A program made the translations under genes and the position numbers. A stretch of DNA of 64,000 bases from Amycolatopsis bartoniae (GTDB lineage: Bacteria; Actinomycetota; Actinomycetes; Mycobacteriales; Pseudonocardiaceae), in assembly GCF_014191255.1 (NCBI RefSeq), contig NZ_JACHWH010000008.1:180477-244476 (forward strand). Direction: 5' to 3'. Under the pieces are notes generated by a model, which had not been told where the DNA came from, did not search any database, and worked only from the letters and a program-made list of their open reading frames with translations. Shown here in pieces: positions 25,621 through 35,070 of the stretch. Every line of letters starts with the position of its first letter. The stretch's first letter is position 1.

Positions 25621-26589
25621 ATGACGCACTCGCCGCCGCGCCCCTCCCCGGAAGCTCCGCAGCCGGGCCGACGACACCGCCGCTCGAAGCGGGCTTCGGG
25701 CCCGCTGGTGGCGTTCACGCTCAGTGCGGTGGCGGTGCTGCTGGCCGGGCTCGTGGTGTTCGTCGTGGTGAGCCGCACCGGTGGTCACCCGGGTTCGGGC
25801 ACGTCGGCGGTGTCGGCGTCGCCCACCTCGGTGGATTCGGGCAACGCCGGGTCCGGTGCGGTGGCGGGCGAGAAGATCCTGGAGCTCGCCGACCACCCGA
25901 TCCTGCAGGATCCGGACGCGGGGTTGCAGAACATCGTGTGCGACCTGCCGGGCTGGCACAGCGACCAGGCCGCGGTGGAGGCGTTCTTCACGGCGGCGGA
26001 CGAGTGCCTGAACCAGGCGTGGGGCCCGTTCCTGGAGGCGTACCACCTGCCGTTCCTGCCACCGACGCTGCACTTCCCGACGGGCACCAGCTTCACGACC
26101 GCGTGCGGCACGATCGCGGTCGGCGTCGCGACGGCGGCGTACTACTGCGACAACAACCTGTACGTGCCGTACCGGGGGCTGCAGATCGACCAGTACGGCG
26201 ACAACCCGGGCGTCTACCTGGCGCTGATCGCGCACGAGTACGGCCACCACGTGCAGGAGGTGGCCGGGATCATGGACGCGGTGTGGCAGCAGATCTACGC
26301 GGTCGGCCAGACCACCCCGGCGGGGCTGGAGCTGTCGCGGCGCAAGGAGCTGCAGGCCCAGTGCTTCTCGGGCATGTTCCTGGGCGCGGTGGTCGACCGC
26401 GGCGGCTCGGTGACGCGCGAGATGTACGCGAAGGCGTGGCGGGACCAGGACACCCGCGGCGACAACACGTCCGGCAGCAACGACCACGGCACCAACGCCC
26501 ACTACGCCGCGTGGTGGCGCAAGGGCGCGCAGTACAACCGGATCGCGCAGTGCAACACCTTCTCGGCCCCGTCGAGCGCGGTGTCCTAG
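25621..26589 (+). CDS. Membrane-anchored neutral zinc metallopeptidase, second copy
   Basis: This 322-residue protein is a paralogue of the one at 14138-15178. It has a Pro/Arg-rich tail, a membrane helix (about residues 30-52), a short linker and the same zinc peptidase domain with HEYGHHVQE near residue 208 and GDNTSGSNDHGTNAHYAAWW. The two share long identical stretches in the catalytic region, while their N-terminal linkers differ. ATG 25621 follows TATGCT by eight bases, so a leaderless start is plausible. It is divergent from the MoxR operon. Confidence 0.87.
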   Translation: MTHSPPRPSPEAPQPGRRHRRSKRASGPLVAFTLSAVAVLLAGLVVFVVVSRTGGHPGSGTSAVSASPTSVDSGNAGSGAVAGEKILELADHPILQDPDAGLQNIVCDLPGWHSDQAAVEAFFTAADECLNQAWGPFLEAYHLPFLPPTLHFPTGTSFTTACGTIAVGVATAAYYCDNNLYVPYRGLQIDQYGDNPGVYLALIAHEYGHHVQEVAGIMDAVWQQIYAVGQTTPAGLELSRRKELQAQCFSGMFLGAVVDRGGSVTREMYAKAWRDQDTRGDNTSGSNDHGTNAHYAAWWRKGAQYNRIAQCNTFSAPSSAVS

Positions 26590-26593
26590 CGGC

Positions 26594-27043
26594 TCAGGCC
26601 GCTACGGCCTCCGGGCGGCGGGAGCCGCGCTGCACGAGGAACGCGTAGGCCGCTCCGCTGAGGCAGCTCAGCGCCAGCAGCGCCAGGCCCACCGGGCGGC
26701 GCAGGCCGGAGTGGCCCACCACGACGTCGGCCAGGTGCACGTTCACCGTGCCGCTGCCCAGGTCGTCGGGGATCGTGATCTCCACCCGGTCGTTCTTGTC
26801 GTGCCCGCAGGCGTCGAGCGAACCAGTGTGCGTCGCGCCTCCCGAGGAGAACTGCACGGTCTCCTTCGGGTCGGCCGCGGTGCAGGCGGCCGGGGTGGTG
26901 ATGGTGGCCTCGGCCACTGTGCCCCCGCTCGCCGACACCGAGCCGAACAGGCCAGGGCCCGCCCACCAGACCACGACCACGATGGCCACGCCCACCAGGA
27001 CCGGGACCACCAGGCTCTGCCAGCGCAGGTGATGGGAACTCAT
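26594..27043 (-). CDS. Hypothetical two-helix membrane protein
   Basis: This is a 149-residue protein, unrecognised. It has an N-terminal helix (LVVPVLVGVAIVVVVWWAGP), an extracytoplasmic domain of about 85 residues with two Cys (PAACTA and DACGHD, possibly a disulfide), and a C-terminal helix (PVGLALLALSCLSGAAYAFLV) before a basic tail. ATG 27043 was chosen over an upstream start at 27073. It is convergent with the zinc peptidase gene, four bases apart. Confidence 0.65.
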   Translation of the reverse strand: MSSHHLRWQSLVVPVLVGVAIVVVVWWAGPGLFGSVSASGGTVAEATITTPAACTAADPKETVQFSSGGATHTGSLDACGHDKNDRVEITIPDDLGSGTVNVHLADVVVGHSGLRRPVGLALLALSCLSGAAYAFLVQRGSRRPEAVAA

Positions 27044-27139
27044 GCCCGCCCCGGACGGACTCGCTTGGCGCACTGCACGAAAGCCATGGTTCCAGAGAAA
27101 CCCCGGGAAGCACAGGCAGAGCCGTGTGGCCCCGATCTA

Positions 27140-28186
27140 TCACTCGTTGTGGTCAGCGGGAGTCACTTTCCGCACATACAGCAGGCGGTCGCCCGGCTCG
27201 ATGGCGTCCACCTGCGGCGAGTCGACGCGGTGGAGCTGCCCGTCGCGGACGACGCCGAGCACGATGTCACTCAGATGCCGGGGCGAGCCTCCCTCTTCCG
27301 AGGGCTCGACAGCACGCTCCGCGATCGCCAGGCCGGATTCGGGGGTCAGCAGGTCCTCGACCATGTCGACCACGACGGGCGTCGAGGTGGCCATGCCGAG
27401 CAGCCGTCCGGCGGTCTCGCTCGACACCACCACCTGGTTCGCGCCGGACTGCTTGAGCAGGTGCACGTTCTCCGCCTCGCGCACGGACGCGACGATGTGC
27501 GCTTTGGGCGCCATCTCGCGCGCGGTGAGCGTGGCGAGCACGGCGGAGTCGTCCCGGTTCGTCGCGACCACCACCGCCTTGGCGCGCTGCACGCCCGCGA
27601 CGCGCAGCACGTCCGAGCGGGTCGCCGAGCCGTGCACGGTGACCAGGCCGAGCGCGGCGGCCGCGTCCAGCGCCTGCTGGTCGGTGTCGACGACGACGAT
27701 CCGGCTGGGCTCGATGTTCTCGTCGCCCAGCAGCGTCTTGACCGACGCCCGGCCCTTCGTGCCGAAGCCGACGACCACCACGTGGTCCCGCACCTTGGAC
27801 CTCCACTTCTGGATCCGGAACGCCTGCCGCGACCGTTCGGTCAGCACTTCCAGTGTCGTGCCGACCAGGACGATGAGGAACAGCACCCGCAGCGGCGTGA
27901 TGACGAGGACGTTGATCAGCCGGGCCGACGCGCTGACCGGGGTGATGTCGCCGTAGCCGGTGGTCGAGAGCGAGACGGTGGCGTAGTAGAAGCTGTCCAG
28001 CAGGGACAGTCCGTCGCCGTTGACGTCGCGGTAGCCGCCGCGCCCGGCGTAGACGATCAGCACGGCCGCGACGAGCGCGATCAGTGCGTACACGATCCGC
28101 TTGGCGATGGACCGCACCGGGCTGAGCGACGGCTCGGGCATCCTGATCATGCCGACGAGCTCGCTCGCTCGTTCAGGGTCACGCAC
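27140..28186 (-). CDS. Two-helix potassium channel with RCK (TrkA) domain
   Basis: This is a 348-residue protein. Two membrane helices flank a pore loop with the K+ selectivity filter STTGYGDITP. A cytoplasmic TrkA-N Rossmann domain follows (HVVVVGFGTKGRASVKTLL, nucleotide-binding GxGxxG variant) and then a TrkA-C domain. It conducts potassium and is gated by ligand or nucleotide. GTG 28186 was selected because TACGAT (28199-28194, minus) lies seven bases ahead, giving a leaderless transcript. It is next to adnB, as Rv3200c is in M. tuberculosis. Confidence 0.88.
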   Translation of the reverse strand: MRDPERASELVGMIRMPEPSLSPVRSIAKRIVYALIALVAAVLIVYAGRGGYRDVNGDGLSLLDSFYYATVSLSTTGYGDITPVSASARLINVLVITPLRVLFLIVLVGTTLEVLTERSRQAFRIQKWRSKVRDHVVVVGFGTKGRASVKTLLGDENIEPSRIVVVDTDQQALDAAAALGLVTVHGSATRSDVLRVAGVQRAKAVVVATNRDDSAVLATLTAREMAPKAHIVASVREAENVHLLKQSGANQVVVSSETAGRLLGMATSTPVVVDMVEDLLTPESGLAIAERAVEPSEEGGSPRHLSDIVLGVVRDGQLHRVDSPQVDAIEPGDRLLYVRKVTPADHNE

Positions 28187-28306
28187 GCCGCGGATCGTAG
28201 GGGATGGCCTGACCGCCCGCCACCGCCAGCGGTCGGTCGTGCGGGCCACGTCTCATCCCCCGGACGCGGTCAGCAGCCGATCACCACGACGGGGCTCCGC
28301 CGCGGC

Positions 28307-31300
28307 TCAGCCCTCCGGCACGCTTCGCAGCAGGTCCCGCAGTCCGTCGGCGTCCAGCAGGTCCACCGGGCGCAGCGTCGCATCCTCCCGCACGTAGTGG
28401 AAGGCCGCGCGCACCTTCTCCAGCGGCGTGCCCGACAAGGAGGCCCACGCCAGCCGGTACGCCGCCAGCTGCACGCTCAGCGACCGCAGCCGCGCCGGTT
28501 CCGGTACCGCGCCGGTCTTCCAGTCCACCACCGTCCAGCCGCCGTCGGGATCGGCGAACACCGCGTCCATCCGGCCGCGCACGAGCACGCCGTCGATCTC
28601 CGTGGAGAACGGCACCTCCACCTCGTGCGGCGTCCGCACCGCCCAGCTGCTCGCCTCGAACGCCGCCCGCAGCTCGTCCAGCGCCTCGTCCGGCGCGGCG
28701 TCCTCGTCCGCGGCGCCGGGCAGGTCTTCCAGCTCCAGCAGGCGTTCGCCCTCGAACCGCCGCTCCAGCCAGCCGTGGAAAGCCGTGCCACGGCGGGCGA
28801 ATGTGTTCGGCGGCACTGGCAGCGGCCGCCGCAGCCGCCGGGCGAGCCCGCCCGGGTCGGCGGCCAGCTCCACCAGCTGGCTCACCGACAGGTGCCCCGG
28901 CAGCGTCACCTCCTCGCCCGCGCCCGCGTTCGCCGCGCGCTCGGCCAGCAGGACATCGGTGTCGGCGATCCAGCCGTCCGGATCGTCCTGCTCGTCCACG
29001 GGTTCGGCGTCCATCGCGGCCAGCACCATCCGCACGCCCTCGGCCACCGCGTCCCGGCGGCCGCCGAGTGGATCCACCGGCCACCGCGCCGTCCGGGACT
29101 GTGTGACGAGCGGGTTCTCCTCGTCCTCCGGCGGCTCGTCGGCCCACACCGCGCGCGTGCCGACGCCCATCTCCGCCAGTTCCAGCAGGAAGTCCGACGG
29201 TCCCTTGGGGCGCGAGCTGGTCTCGTTCCACCAGTGCCCCGACACGACCAGCGCGTGCTCGGACCGCGTCAGCGCGACGTAGCACAGCCGCCGCTCCTCC
29301 TCGGCCTCCCGCTCGGCGAAGCTCTGTTCGTGGATCTCGAAGGCTTCGGTGATCTCCTTGCGGTCCATTCCGGACGACACCTGGAGCTTCGGCAGGTCCT
29401 GGGAGTCGCCACGCAGGTGCGCCGGCAGGGAGGTCACCGTCCGCAGCCACGACGACGAGCGGCGCTTGTTCGGGAACACGTCCTTCGACAGGTGCGGCAC
29501 GGCGACGACCTGCCACTCCAGCCCCTTCGCCGCGTGCGCGGTGAGCACCTGCACGCGGTCCGGCAGCACCTCGACCTCACCCGGGGTCAGCCCGTCCTCG
29601 GCGTGCGCGGCGGTCAGCAGATAGTCCACAAAGGACATCAGCGTGGCGTCCGGTGACGTCTCGGCGAAGTCCGCCACCACGTCCGCGAACGCGTCGAGGT
29701 GTGCCCGCCCCGCGCCGCCCGGCCGGGCCAGCGACTCGACGTCGAGCAGCATCGTCCGTTCCACGTCCGCGACCAGCTCGGGCAGGGACTGGTCCAAGCG
29801 CCGACGCAAACCGGACAGTTCGGCGGCGATCCTGCGGATCCGCTCGTAACCGTCGGCGGAGTACCGCGCCGGGTCGCCCGGGTCGTCCAGCGCATCCACG
29901 AGGCCCGTCTGCTCGGCGCGTTCCACGAACAGCTCATCCACAGTGGACTCCGCGGTCGGCGGCGGCGCGGCGATCTCGTTGGCACGCCGCCACAACGCGG
30001 CGAGGTCGGACGCCGAGAGGCGCCAGCGTGCTCCGGTCAGCAGCCGGGCGGCCGCGGTGCCCGCGAGCGGGTCGGCCAGCACCCGCAGAGTGGCGACGAG
30101 GTCGGCGACCTCGGGCTCGTCGAGCAGCCCACCGAGACCGACGACCTCCACCGGCAGGTCGCGTGCCCGCAGTTCCGCCGCGATCGGCGCCATGTCGGCG
30201 CGACGGCGCACGAGCACGGCGGCCGTCGGCGGTGAGCCGTTCGCGTCGAGGTGCGCGAACCAGCGGCGGGCGAGCGCGTCGGCGACCCACTCGCGTTCGG
30301 CGCGGATGTCGCGCAGCAGCGCGTATTCGATGTCCGCCGGGCCGGCGCCGTCCCGCGCACGCAGGCGTGCCACGCCCAGGCCGCGCGCCCGCAGCGGTTC
30401 GGCCATCCCGTTGGCCAGCGTCAGCACCTCTGGCGGGTTGCGGAAGCTCGTGAGCAGGCCGTACTCCCGCGCCGGGGCGAGGCGATCGCCGTCGCGGCGC
30501 GGGAAGTCGGTGGTGAACCGGGGCAGGTTCGCCGCGCTCGCCCCGCGCCAGCCGTAGATGGCCTGTGCCGGGTCGCCGACCGCGGTCACCGGCAGCGGCA
30601 GGTTTTCGACACCGCCGAACAGCGAGCGCAGCAGGATGCGCTGGGCGTGCCCGGTGTCCTGGTACTCGTCGAGCAGCACCGCGCCGTACCGGTCACGTTC
30701 ACCGCCCGCGACCTCGGCGTGGTCGCTCGCCAGCTGCGCCGCCAGCGACATCTGGTCGGCGAAGTCGAGCGCGCCCTCGGCCCGCTTGCGCCGGTGGTAG
30801 CTCTCGATGAGCGGGATCAGCGACAGCCGGAACCGTTGTGCGGCGGCGATTTCGCCCAGCGCCTTGGGCAGCGCGGCCCGCTGTCCCTTCGCCCGTGGGG
30901 CCGTCTCGATGAGGTCGCACAACCACTTGCTGTAGTCGGCGAGCTGCTGTTCGGTCACCAGGTGCTCGCCCAGCTCCCCCGCGAGCGCCAGCAGCTGCGC
31001 CGTCACCGAGGCGGGCACCCGGTCGGTGTCGAGGTCACCGTCCCAAGTGGACACCACGCGGTGCGCGAGCTGCCACGACGACGTCTCCGACAGCAACCGC
31101 ACGCCGGGCTGGACCGGTAGGCGCAGCCCGTGCTCGGACAGCAGCCGCCCGGCGTACGCGTGGTACGTCAGCACGGTCGGCTCGCCCGCGGCCACCGCGG
31201 TGCGCAGCCCGCCGCCGGGGTCGACGCGGTCCAGCAGGCCCGAACCGGCGAGGCGGCGCAGCCGCGCCCGGACACGTTCGGCGAGCTGCCGCGCGGCCTT

Positions 31301-31516
31301 GCGGGTGAACGTCAGGCCCAGCACGCGTTCCGGCGTCACGACCCCGTTGGCGACGAGCCACACGACGCGGGCGGCCATGGTCTCGGTCTTGCCCGCCCCG
31401 GCGCCCGCGACGACGAGGGCGGGCTCGACGGGCGCCGCGATCACGGCTGCCTGTTCGGGCGTGGGCGGGTGGAGTCCGAGCGCGGCGGCCAGCTCGGCCG
31501 GGCTGACGCGCGTCAT
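28307..31516 (-). CDS. adnB: AdnB-type helicase-nuclease subunit
   Basis: This 1069-residue protein is a UvrD/Rep-type helicase with a C-terminal RecB-like nuclease. Motifs in order: Walker A VAGAGAGKTETM (~residue 36), motif II LLDEYQDT (~280), motif III VGDPAQAIYGWRG, motif V LTAHAAKGLEW, motif VI YVALTRSEHAL, and nuclease VVDWKTGAV with QLAAYRLAW (~980-1010). All motor motifs look intact. With AdnA it forms the double-strand-break resection machine AdnAB known from mycobacteria. The ATG overlaps the AdnA stop (ATGA). A very long antisense ORF at 26711-29656 is a shadow of this gene. Confidence 0.92.
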   Translation of the reverse strand: MTRVSPAELAAALGLHPPTPEQAAVIAAPVEPALVVAGAGAGKTETMAARVVWLVANGVVTPERVLGLTFTRKAARQLAERVRARLRRLAGSGLLDRVDPGGGLRTAVAAGEPTVLTYHAYAGRLLSEHGLRLPVQPGVRLLSETSSWQLAHRVVSTWDGDLDTDRVPASVTAQLLALAGELGEHLVTEQQLADYSKWLCDLIETAPRAKGQRAALPKALGEIAAAQRFRLSLIPLIESYHRRKRAEGALDFADQMSLAAQLASDHAEVAGGERDRYGAVLLDEYQDTGHAQRILLRSLFGGVENLPLPVTAVGDPAQAIYGWRGASAANLPRFTTDFPRRDGDRLAPAREYGLLTSFRNPPEVLTLANGMAEPLRARGLGVARLRARDGAGPADIEYALLRDIRAEREWVADALARRWFAHLDANGSPPTAAVLVRRRADMAPIAAELRARDLPVEVVGLGGLLDEPEVADLVATLRVLADPLAGTAAARLLTGARWRLSASDLAALWRRANEIAAPPPTAESTVDELFVERAEQTGLVDALDDPGDPARYSADGYERIRRIAAELSGLRRRLDQSLPELVADVERTMLLDVESLARPGGAGRAHLDAFADVVADFAETSPDATLMSFVDYLLTAAHAEDGLTPGEVEVLPDRVQVLTAHAAKGLEWQVVAVPHLSKDVFPNKRRSSSWLRTVTSLPAHLRGDSQDLPKLQVSSGMDRKEITEAFEIHEQSFAEREAEEERRLCYVALTRSEHALVVSGHWWNETSSRPKGPSDFLLELAEMGVGTRAVWADEPPEDEENPLVTQSRTARWPVDPLGGRRDAVAEGVRMVLAAMDAEPVDEQDDPDGWIADTDVLLAERAANAGAGEEVTLPGHLSVSQLVELAADPGGLARRLRRPLPVPPNTFARRGTAFHGWLERRFEGERLLELEDLPGAADEDAAPDEALDELRAAFEASSWAVRTPHEVEVPFSTEIDGVLVRGRMDAVFADPDGGWTVVDWKTGAVPEPARLRSLSVQLAAYRLAWASLSGTPLEKVRAAFHYVREDATLRPVDLLDADGLRDLLRSVPEG

Positions 31517-34500
31517 CCGCCGGTCACCTGCCGCCCCTCCGGCCGCAGCGGGCAGGATCCCTTGGCGGGACAGCGATCGCAGTCGACGTTCTCGTTCGCC
31601 TGGTACTCCGGCCCGGTCGCGGACTGCGCGACCTCGCGGACCAGCTCCAGCCACCGCTTGCCGCTGTCGTCGTCCAGTGGCGGCTGTTCCCGCTGCGTGG
31701 CACCGGTCTTGTTGTGTGACTTCGCGAGGTACACCAGCCGGGCGCCGCCGGGCTGCTTGCCCTCGCCGAAAGCGCCCAGCAGCACCGAAAGCTGGTACGC
31801 GGCCAGCTGCGGGTGCAGCTCGGCGTCGCCCGCGCTGACCGGCGTCTTGCCCGTCTTGAGGTCGATGATCACCGGGCGATCGTCCTTGTCGGACTCCAGC
31901 CGGTCGACGCGCCCGCGCAGCCGCACGAGCAGCCCGTCGTTACCCACCGGCAGCTCGACCTCGATGTCCTGCTCCACGCCCAGCTGCACCAGCTCCTGGC
32001 GGCTGTTCTCCAGCCACGCCAGGAAGTTGCGCACCATCTGCTCGACGCGGTTGCGCTCACGCCGGGAGAACCAGGGGGCGCCGGCGTCGACCTTCGCCCA
32101 GGCTTCGTCGAGCGCCTGCCGCAGGCCCTGGTCGTCGAGGCCGTCCGCGGCCGCCTGCGCCAGGCCGTGCACGAGGGTGCCCGTGATCGCGGCGAGCTGC
32201 GCCGGGTCGCTGCCGCCGTGCCGCTCGATCAGCCAGCGCAGGGGACACTTCACCAGCGTGTCCACTGTCGACGGCGAGATGCGCACGACGTCGCCCGTGC
32301 CGTACAACGGGTCCTCCGACGACACCTCGCCGGTGCCGTACCAGGAGCCGGGATGGGCGCCGGGAACTCCGGCCTCCGCGAGTCGCGCGAGCTGGCGCGC
32401 GGCTCGTTCGCGGCGCTCGGGCTCGGTCTTCTCGTCGCACACCGCGCGCCGCAGCTCGCCGACCAGCTCGGCCAGCACGAGGGAGCGGCCCGGCGGCTTC
32501 ATGCGCGAGTCGGACTCGTCGGAGTTGTTGGGCTCGATGTCGTCGAGGAACCGCGACGGCTGCTCGTCCTCCCCCGCCACCGCGCTCACCAGCAGCGTCC
32601 GCCGCGCGCGGCTGGCGGCGACGTAGAACAGCCGTCGCTCCTCCGCCAGGATGGGTGCCGTGGCCGAGACGCCGTCACTGTCCACACCGGACAGCAGGTC
32701 CACCAGACGTTCCACGCCCAGCAGGGAGCCCCGCAGCCGCAGGTCCGGCCAGCTGCCTTCCTGCACCCCGGCGACCGCGACCACCGTCCATTCGCGACCG
32801 GCGGCACCGTGCGCGGTCAGCAGGGACACGCCCTCGCCCCGCGCCGCGACGGGCGCCAGGCTGTCGCCCGCGATGTTCTGCGAAGACAGGTACTCCGCGA
32901 AGGCCGCCACGCTCGCCTTGGGCAGCCGGTCGGCGTAGCGCCCGGCGGCGTGGAACAACGCGACGATGGCGTCGAGGTCGCGGTCGGCCTGCGAACCGAG
33001 CGAGCCGCCCCGCGCCGACTGCCGCAGCAGCCGGTTCTGCAGCCCGCTCTCCTTCCACAGCTCCCACAGCACCTGCTCGACGGGCGCGCCCCGGCGGACG
33101 GCGTTCGCGGTCACCTGCAGTAGTGCGCCGACGCGCTGGATCGGCGCGGCCTCCGCGGCCGCCAGTCCGGCGAGCTTGTCGTTGTCCAGCAACACTTCCA
33201 GCAGCAGCTCGTCACTGGAGCGCTCACCGCCCGCGGCGAGTTCGAGGCGCCGCAGACCGCGGCGCATCCGCCGCAGCGCCAGCGGGTCGGCCCCGCCGAG
33301 CGAGGACGACAGCAGCATCTCGGCGAGGTCGACGTCGAGCACGGCGGGGTCCACGGCGATGCGCAGGATCGCCAGCAGCGGCCGCACCGCGGGCTGCTTG
33401 GCCAGTGGCAGCTCCTCGGCGGCCGACGCGATCGGCACGCCCGCGGCCCGCAAAGCCCGCTGCAGCACGGGGAACGAGCGGCCCGGCGAACGCACCAGCA
33501 CCGCCATCTCCGACCACGGCACGCCGTCGTTGAGGTGCGCGCGGCGCAGTTGGTCGGCGACCCAGCTCGCCTCGGCCGACGGCGTGGGCAGCAGCCGGAC
33601 CTTCACCGCGCCCTCGCCGTCGCCCGGTGTGGGATAGCGGTGGGAGTTGGTGCCCGGCAAGGTGTGGGCGAGGCGCGCGACGGCGGCGTGCACCTCGGGG
33701 GTCAGGCGGTGCGCGCGGGTCAGCGTGATCGTGCGGCCGCCGTCGTCGGCGTCGGTCAGCAACGCCGGATCCGCGCCGCGGAAGGAGAACACGGCCTGGT
33801 CCGGGTCACCGGCGACGACGAAGTCTTCGGCGGCGGAACCGAGCAGGCGGATGAGCCGGAACTGCAGGTGGTCCAGGTGCTGGGCGTCGTCGACGAACAC
33901 GTGCCGGATCCGCGCCTGCTCGCGGGCGAGCAGGTCGGGGTCGCCCTCCATCTCCACCAGCGCGCTGGCCACCAGCTCCGCGGCGTCGAGCGCGGGCGCG
34001 CCACCGGCGCTGGAGAGGATGGTGACCTCCTCGTACTGGCGCCAGAACACGCCCGCGGCGACCCACTGCGGGCGGTCGGTGCGCCGGCCCAGCTTCACCA
34101 GGTCCTCCGGCCCCAGCCCGCGCTCGGCGGCACGCAGGAGCAGGTCGCGCAGCTCCTCGGCGAACCCGGGCACGGCCAGCGCCGGACGCAGCTGCTCCGG
34201 CCAGTCGGGCGCGCCCTGCGCCAGGTCGCCGGCGAGCAGTTCACGGACCACCACGTCCTGTTCCGGGCTCGACAACAGCCGGGGCGGCGGGTCGCCGAGG
34301 GCGTTGGCCTGCAGGCGCAGCAGGGCGAACGCGTACGAGTGCACCGTGCGGACGATGGGCTCACGGATGGTGCGGCCGTCGGCCCCGGACGTGCTGCGGC
34401 GCGTGATGTCGGCGCGCAGCGCGTCGGCGGCCCGGCGGGAGGTGGTGAGCACCAGCAGGCTCTCGGGGTCGGTCCCGGCGTCGATCCGGGCGGCGACGGC

Positions 34501-34671
34501 CGTGGCCAGCAGCGACGTCTTGCCCGTACCCGGACCGCCGAGGACCCGGACGAAGCCACGGGGCCGTTCGATGACCGCGCGAGCGGCCGGCTCCCACGAG
34601 TGCGGGTGCAGCGGTTCGGCGGGACGGCGGACCAGCCGCGCCCGCCGGACCGCCGTCCCGCGCGCGTTCAT
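31513..34671 (-). CDS. adnA: AdnA-type helicase-nuclease subunit with Fe-S cysteines
   Basis: This is a 1052-residue protein. Walker A is LGGPGTGKTS (~residue 48) and motif II is HVFVDDAQHLDHLQF, a weaker form of DExQ. Motif III is GDPDQAVFSFRGAD; motif V (LLTAHGAAGREW) and motif VI (YVAASRARRTLL) are also divergent. The C-terminal nuclease domain reads VIIDLKTGKTP. Cys residues in VKCPLRW and CDRCPAKGSC are spaced as in iron-sulfur-containing AddB-type nucleases. The motor is probably the less active one of the AdnAB pair. ATG 34671 removes a spurious N-terminal extension. The gene diverges from the ATL gene. Confidence 0.9.
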   Translation of the reverse strand: MNARGTAVRRARLVRRPAEPLHPHSWEPAARAVIERPRGFVRVLGGPGTGKTSLLATAVAARIDAGTDPESLLVLTTSRRAADALRADITRRSTSGADGRTIREPIVRTVHSYAFALLRLQANALGDPPPRLLSSPEQDVVVRELLAGDLAQGAPDWPEQLRPALAVPGFAEELRDLLLRAAERGLGPEDLVKLGRRTDRPQWVAAGVFWRQYEEVTILSSAGGAPALDAAELVASALVEMEGDPDLLAREQARIRHVFVDDAQHLDHLQFRLIRLLGSAAEDFVVAGDPDQAVFSFRGADPALLTDADDGGRTITLTRAHRLTPEVHAAVARLAHTLPGTNSHRYPTPGDGEGAVKVRLLPTPSAEASWVADQLRRAHLNDGVPWSEMAVLVRSPGRSFPVLQRALRAAGVPIASAAEELPLAKQPAVRPLLAILRIAVDPAVLDVDLAEMLLSSSLGGADPLALRRMRRGLRRLELAAGGERSSDELLLEVLLDNDKLAGLAAAEAAPIQRVGALLQVTANAVRRGAPVEQVLWELWKESGLQNRLLRQSARGGSLGSQADRDLDAIVALFHAAGRYADRLPKASVAAFAEYLSSQNIAGDSLAPVAARGEGVSLLTAHGAAGREWTVVAVAGVQEGSWPDLRLRGSLLGVERLVDLLSGVDSDGVSATAPILAEERRLFYVAASRARRTLLVSAVAGEDEQPSRFLDDIEPNNSDESDSRMKPPGRSLVLAELVGELRRAVCDEKTEPERRERAARQLARLAEAGVPGAHPGSWYGTGEVSSEDPLYGTGDVVRISPSTVDTLVKCPLRWLIERHGGSDPAQLAAITGTLVHGLAQAAADGLDDQGLRQALDEAWAKVDAGAPWFSRRERNRVEQMVRNFLAWLENSRQELVQLGVEQDIEVELPVGNDGLLVRLRGRVDRLESDKDDRPVIIDLKTGKTPVSAGDAELHPQLAAYQLSVLLGAFGEGKQPGGARLVYLAKSHNKTGATQREQPPLDDDSGKRWLELVREVAQSATGPEYQANENVDCDRCPAKGSCPLRPEGRQVTGG

Positions 34672-34734
34672 GCCTGTCAGGAAATCATGCCGGGATGACG
34701 TACCCGTGCACCGGCACGCGCGTACTTTTGACGA

Positions 34735-35022
34735 GTGGACGAACAGCTGCACGAGCGGGTGCGGGATGTGATCGCTTCGGTGCCGCCCGGCCGGGTCGCC
34801 ACGTACGGCGACATCGCGGCCATCGCGGGTGCGTCCACGCCCCGGCTGGTCGGTCGCGTGCTCCGCGAGGACGGGCACGACCTGCCGTGGCACCGGATCC
34901 TGCGTGCGAACGGCACGCCCGCGCCGCACCTGGTGCACCGGCAGCTGGAGCTGTTGCGCGCGGAGGGTGTGCTCGCGGACGGGCAGCGGGTGGACCTGCG
35001 GACGTACCGCTGGCGGGTGTGA
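34735..35022 (+). CDS. Alkyltransferase-like protein (ATL)
   Basis: This is a 95-residue protein with the MGMT DNA-binding fold (GRVATYGDIAAIAGASTPRLVGRVLRE). The active-site PCHR of O6-alkylguanine transferase is replaced by PWHR (Trp52), the hallmark of ATL proteins. ATLs bind O6-alkylguanine lesions and hand them to nucleotide excision repair, but cannot remove the alkyl group. GTG 34735 lies six bases after TACTTT (34723-34728), a leaderless promoter. It is divergent from adnA, matching Rv3204 synteny. Confidence 0.9.
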   Translation: MDEQLHERVRDVIASVPPGRVATYGDIAAIAGASTPRLVGRVLREDGHDLPWHRILRANGTPAPHLVHRQLELLRAEGVLADGQRVDLRTYRWRV

Positions 35023-35051
35023 CTCGGACTACTCTTTCCGGGTCGGCAGTC

Positions 35052-35070
35052 TTAGGTTAGCCTTCCCTTT
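35052..35070 (+). promoter_or_regulatory. IdeR/DtxR-type iron box
   Basis: TTAGGTTAGCCTTCCCTTT ends immediately before the GTG start at 35071. The left half matches the iron-box consensus (TTAGGTTAGGCTAACCTAA) in all nine positions; 14 of 19 overall. Iron-bound IdeR should repress the following siderophore gene. Confidence 0.7.

Noticed and set aside
26711..29656. A 981-codon plus-strand open frame
   Set aside because: It lies antisense to the adnB and K+ channel genes, which have clear motifs. Its sequence is Arg/His/Gln-rich, typical of a shadow frame in GC-rich DNA.
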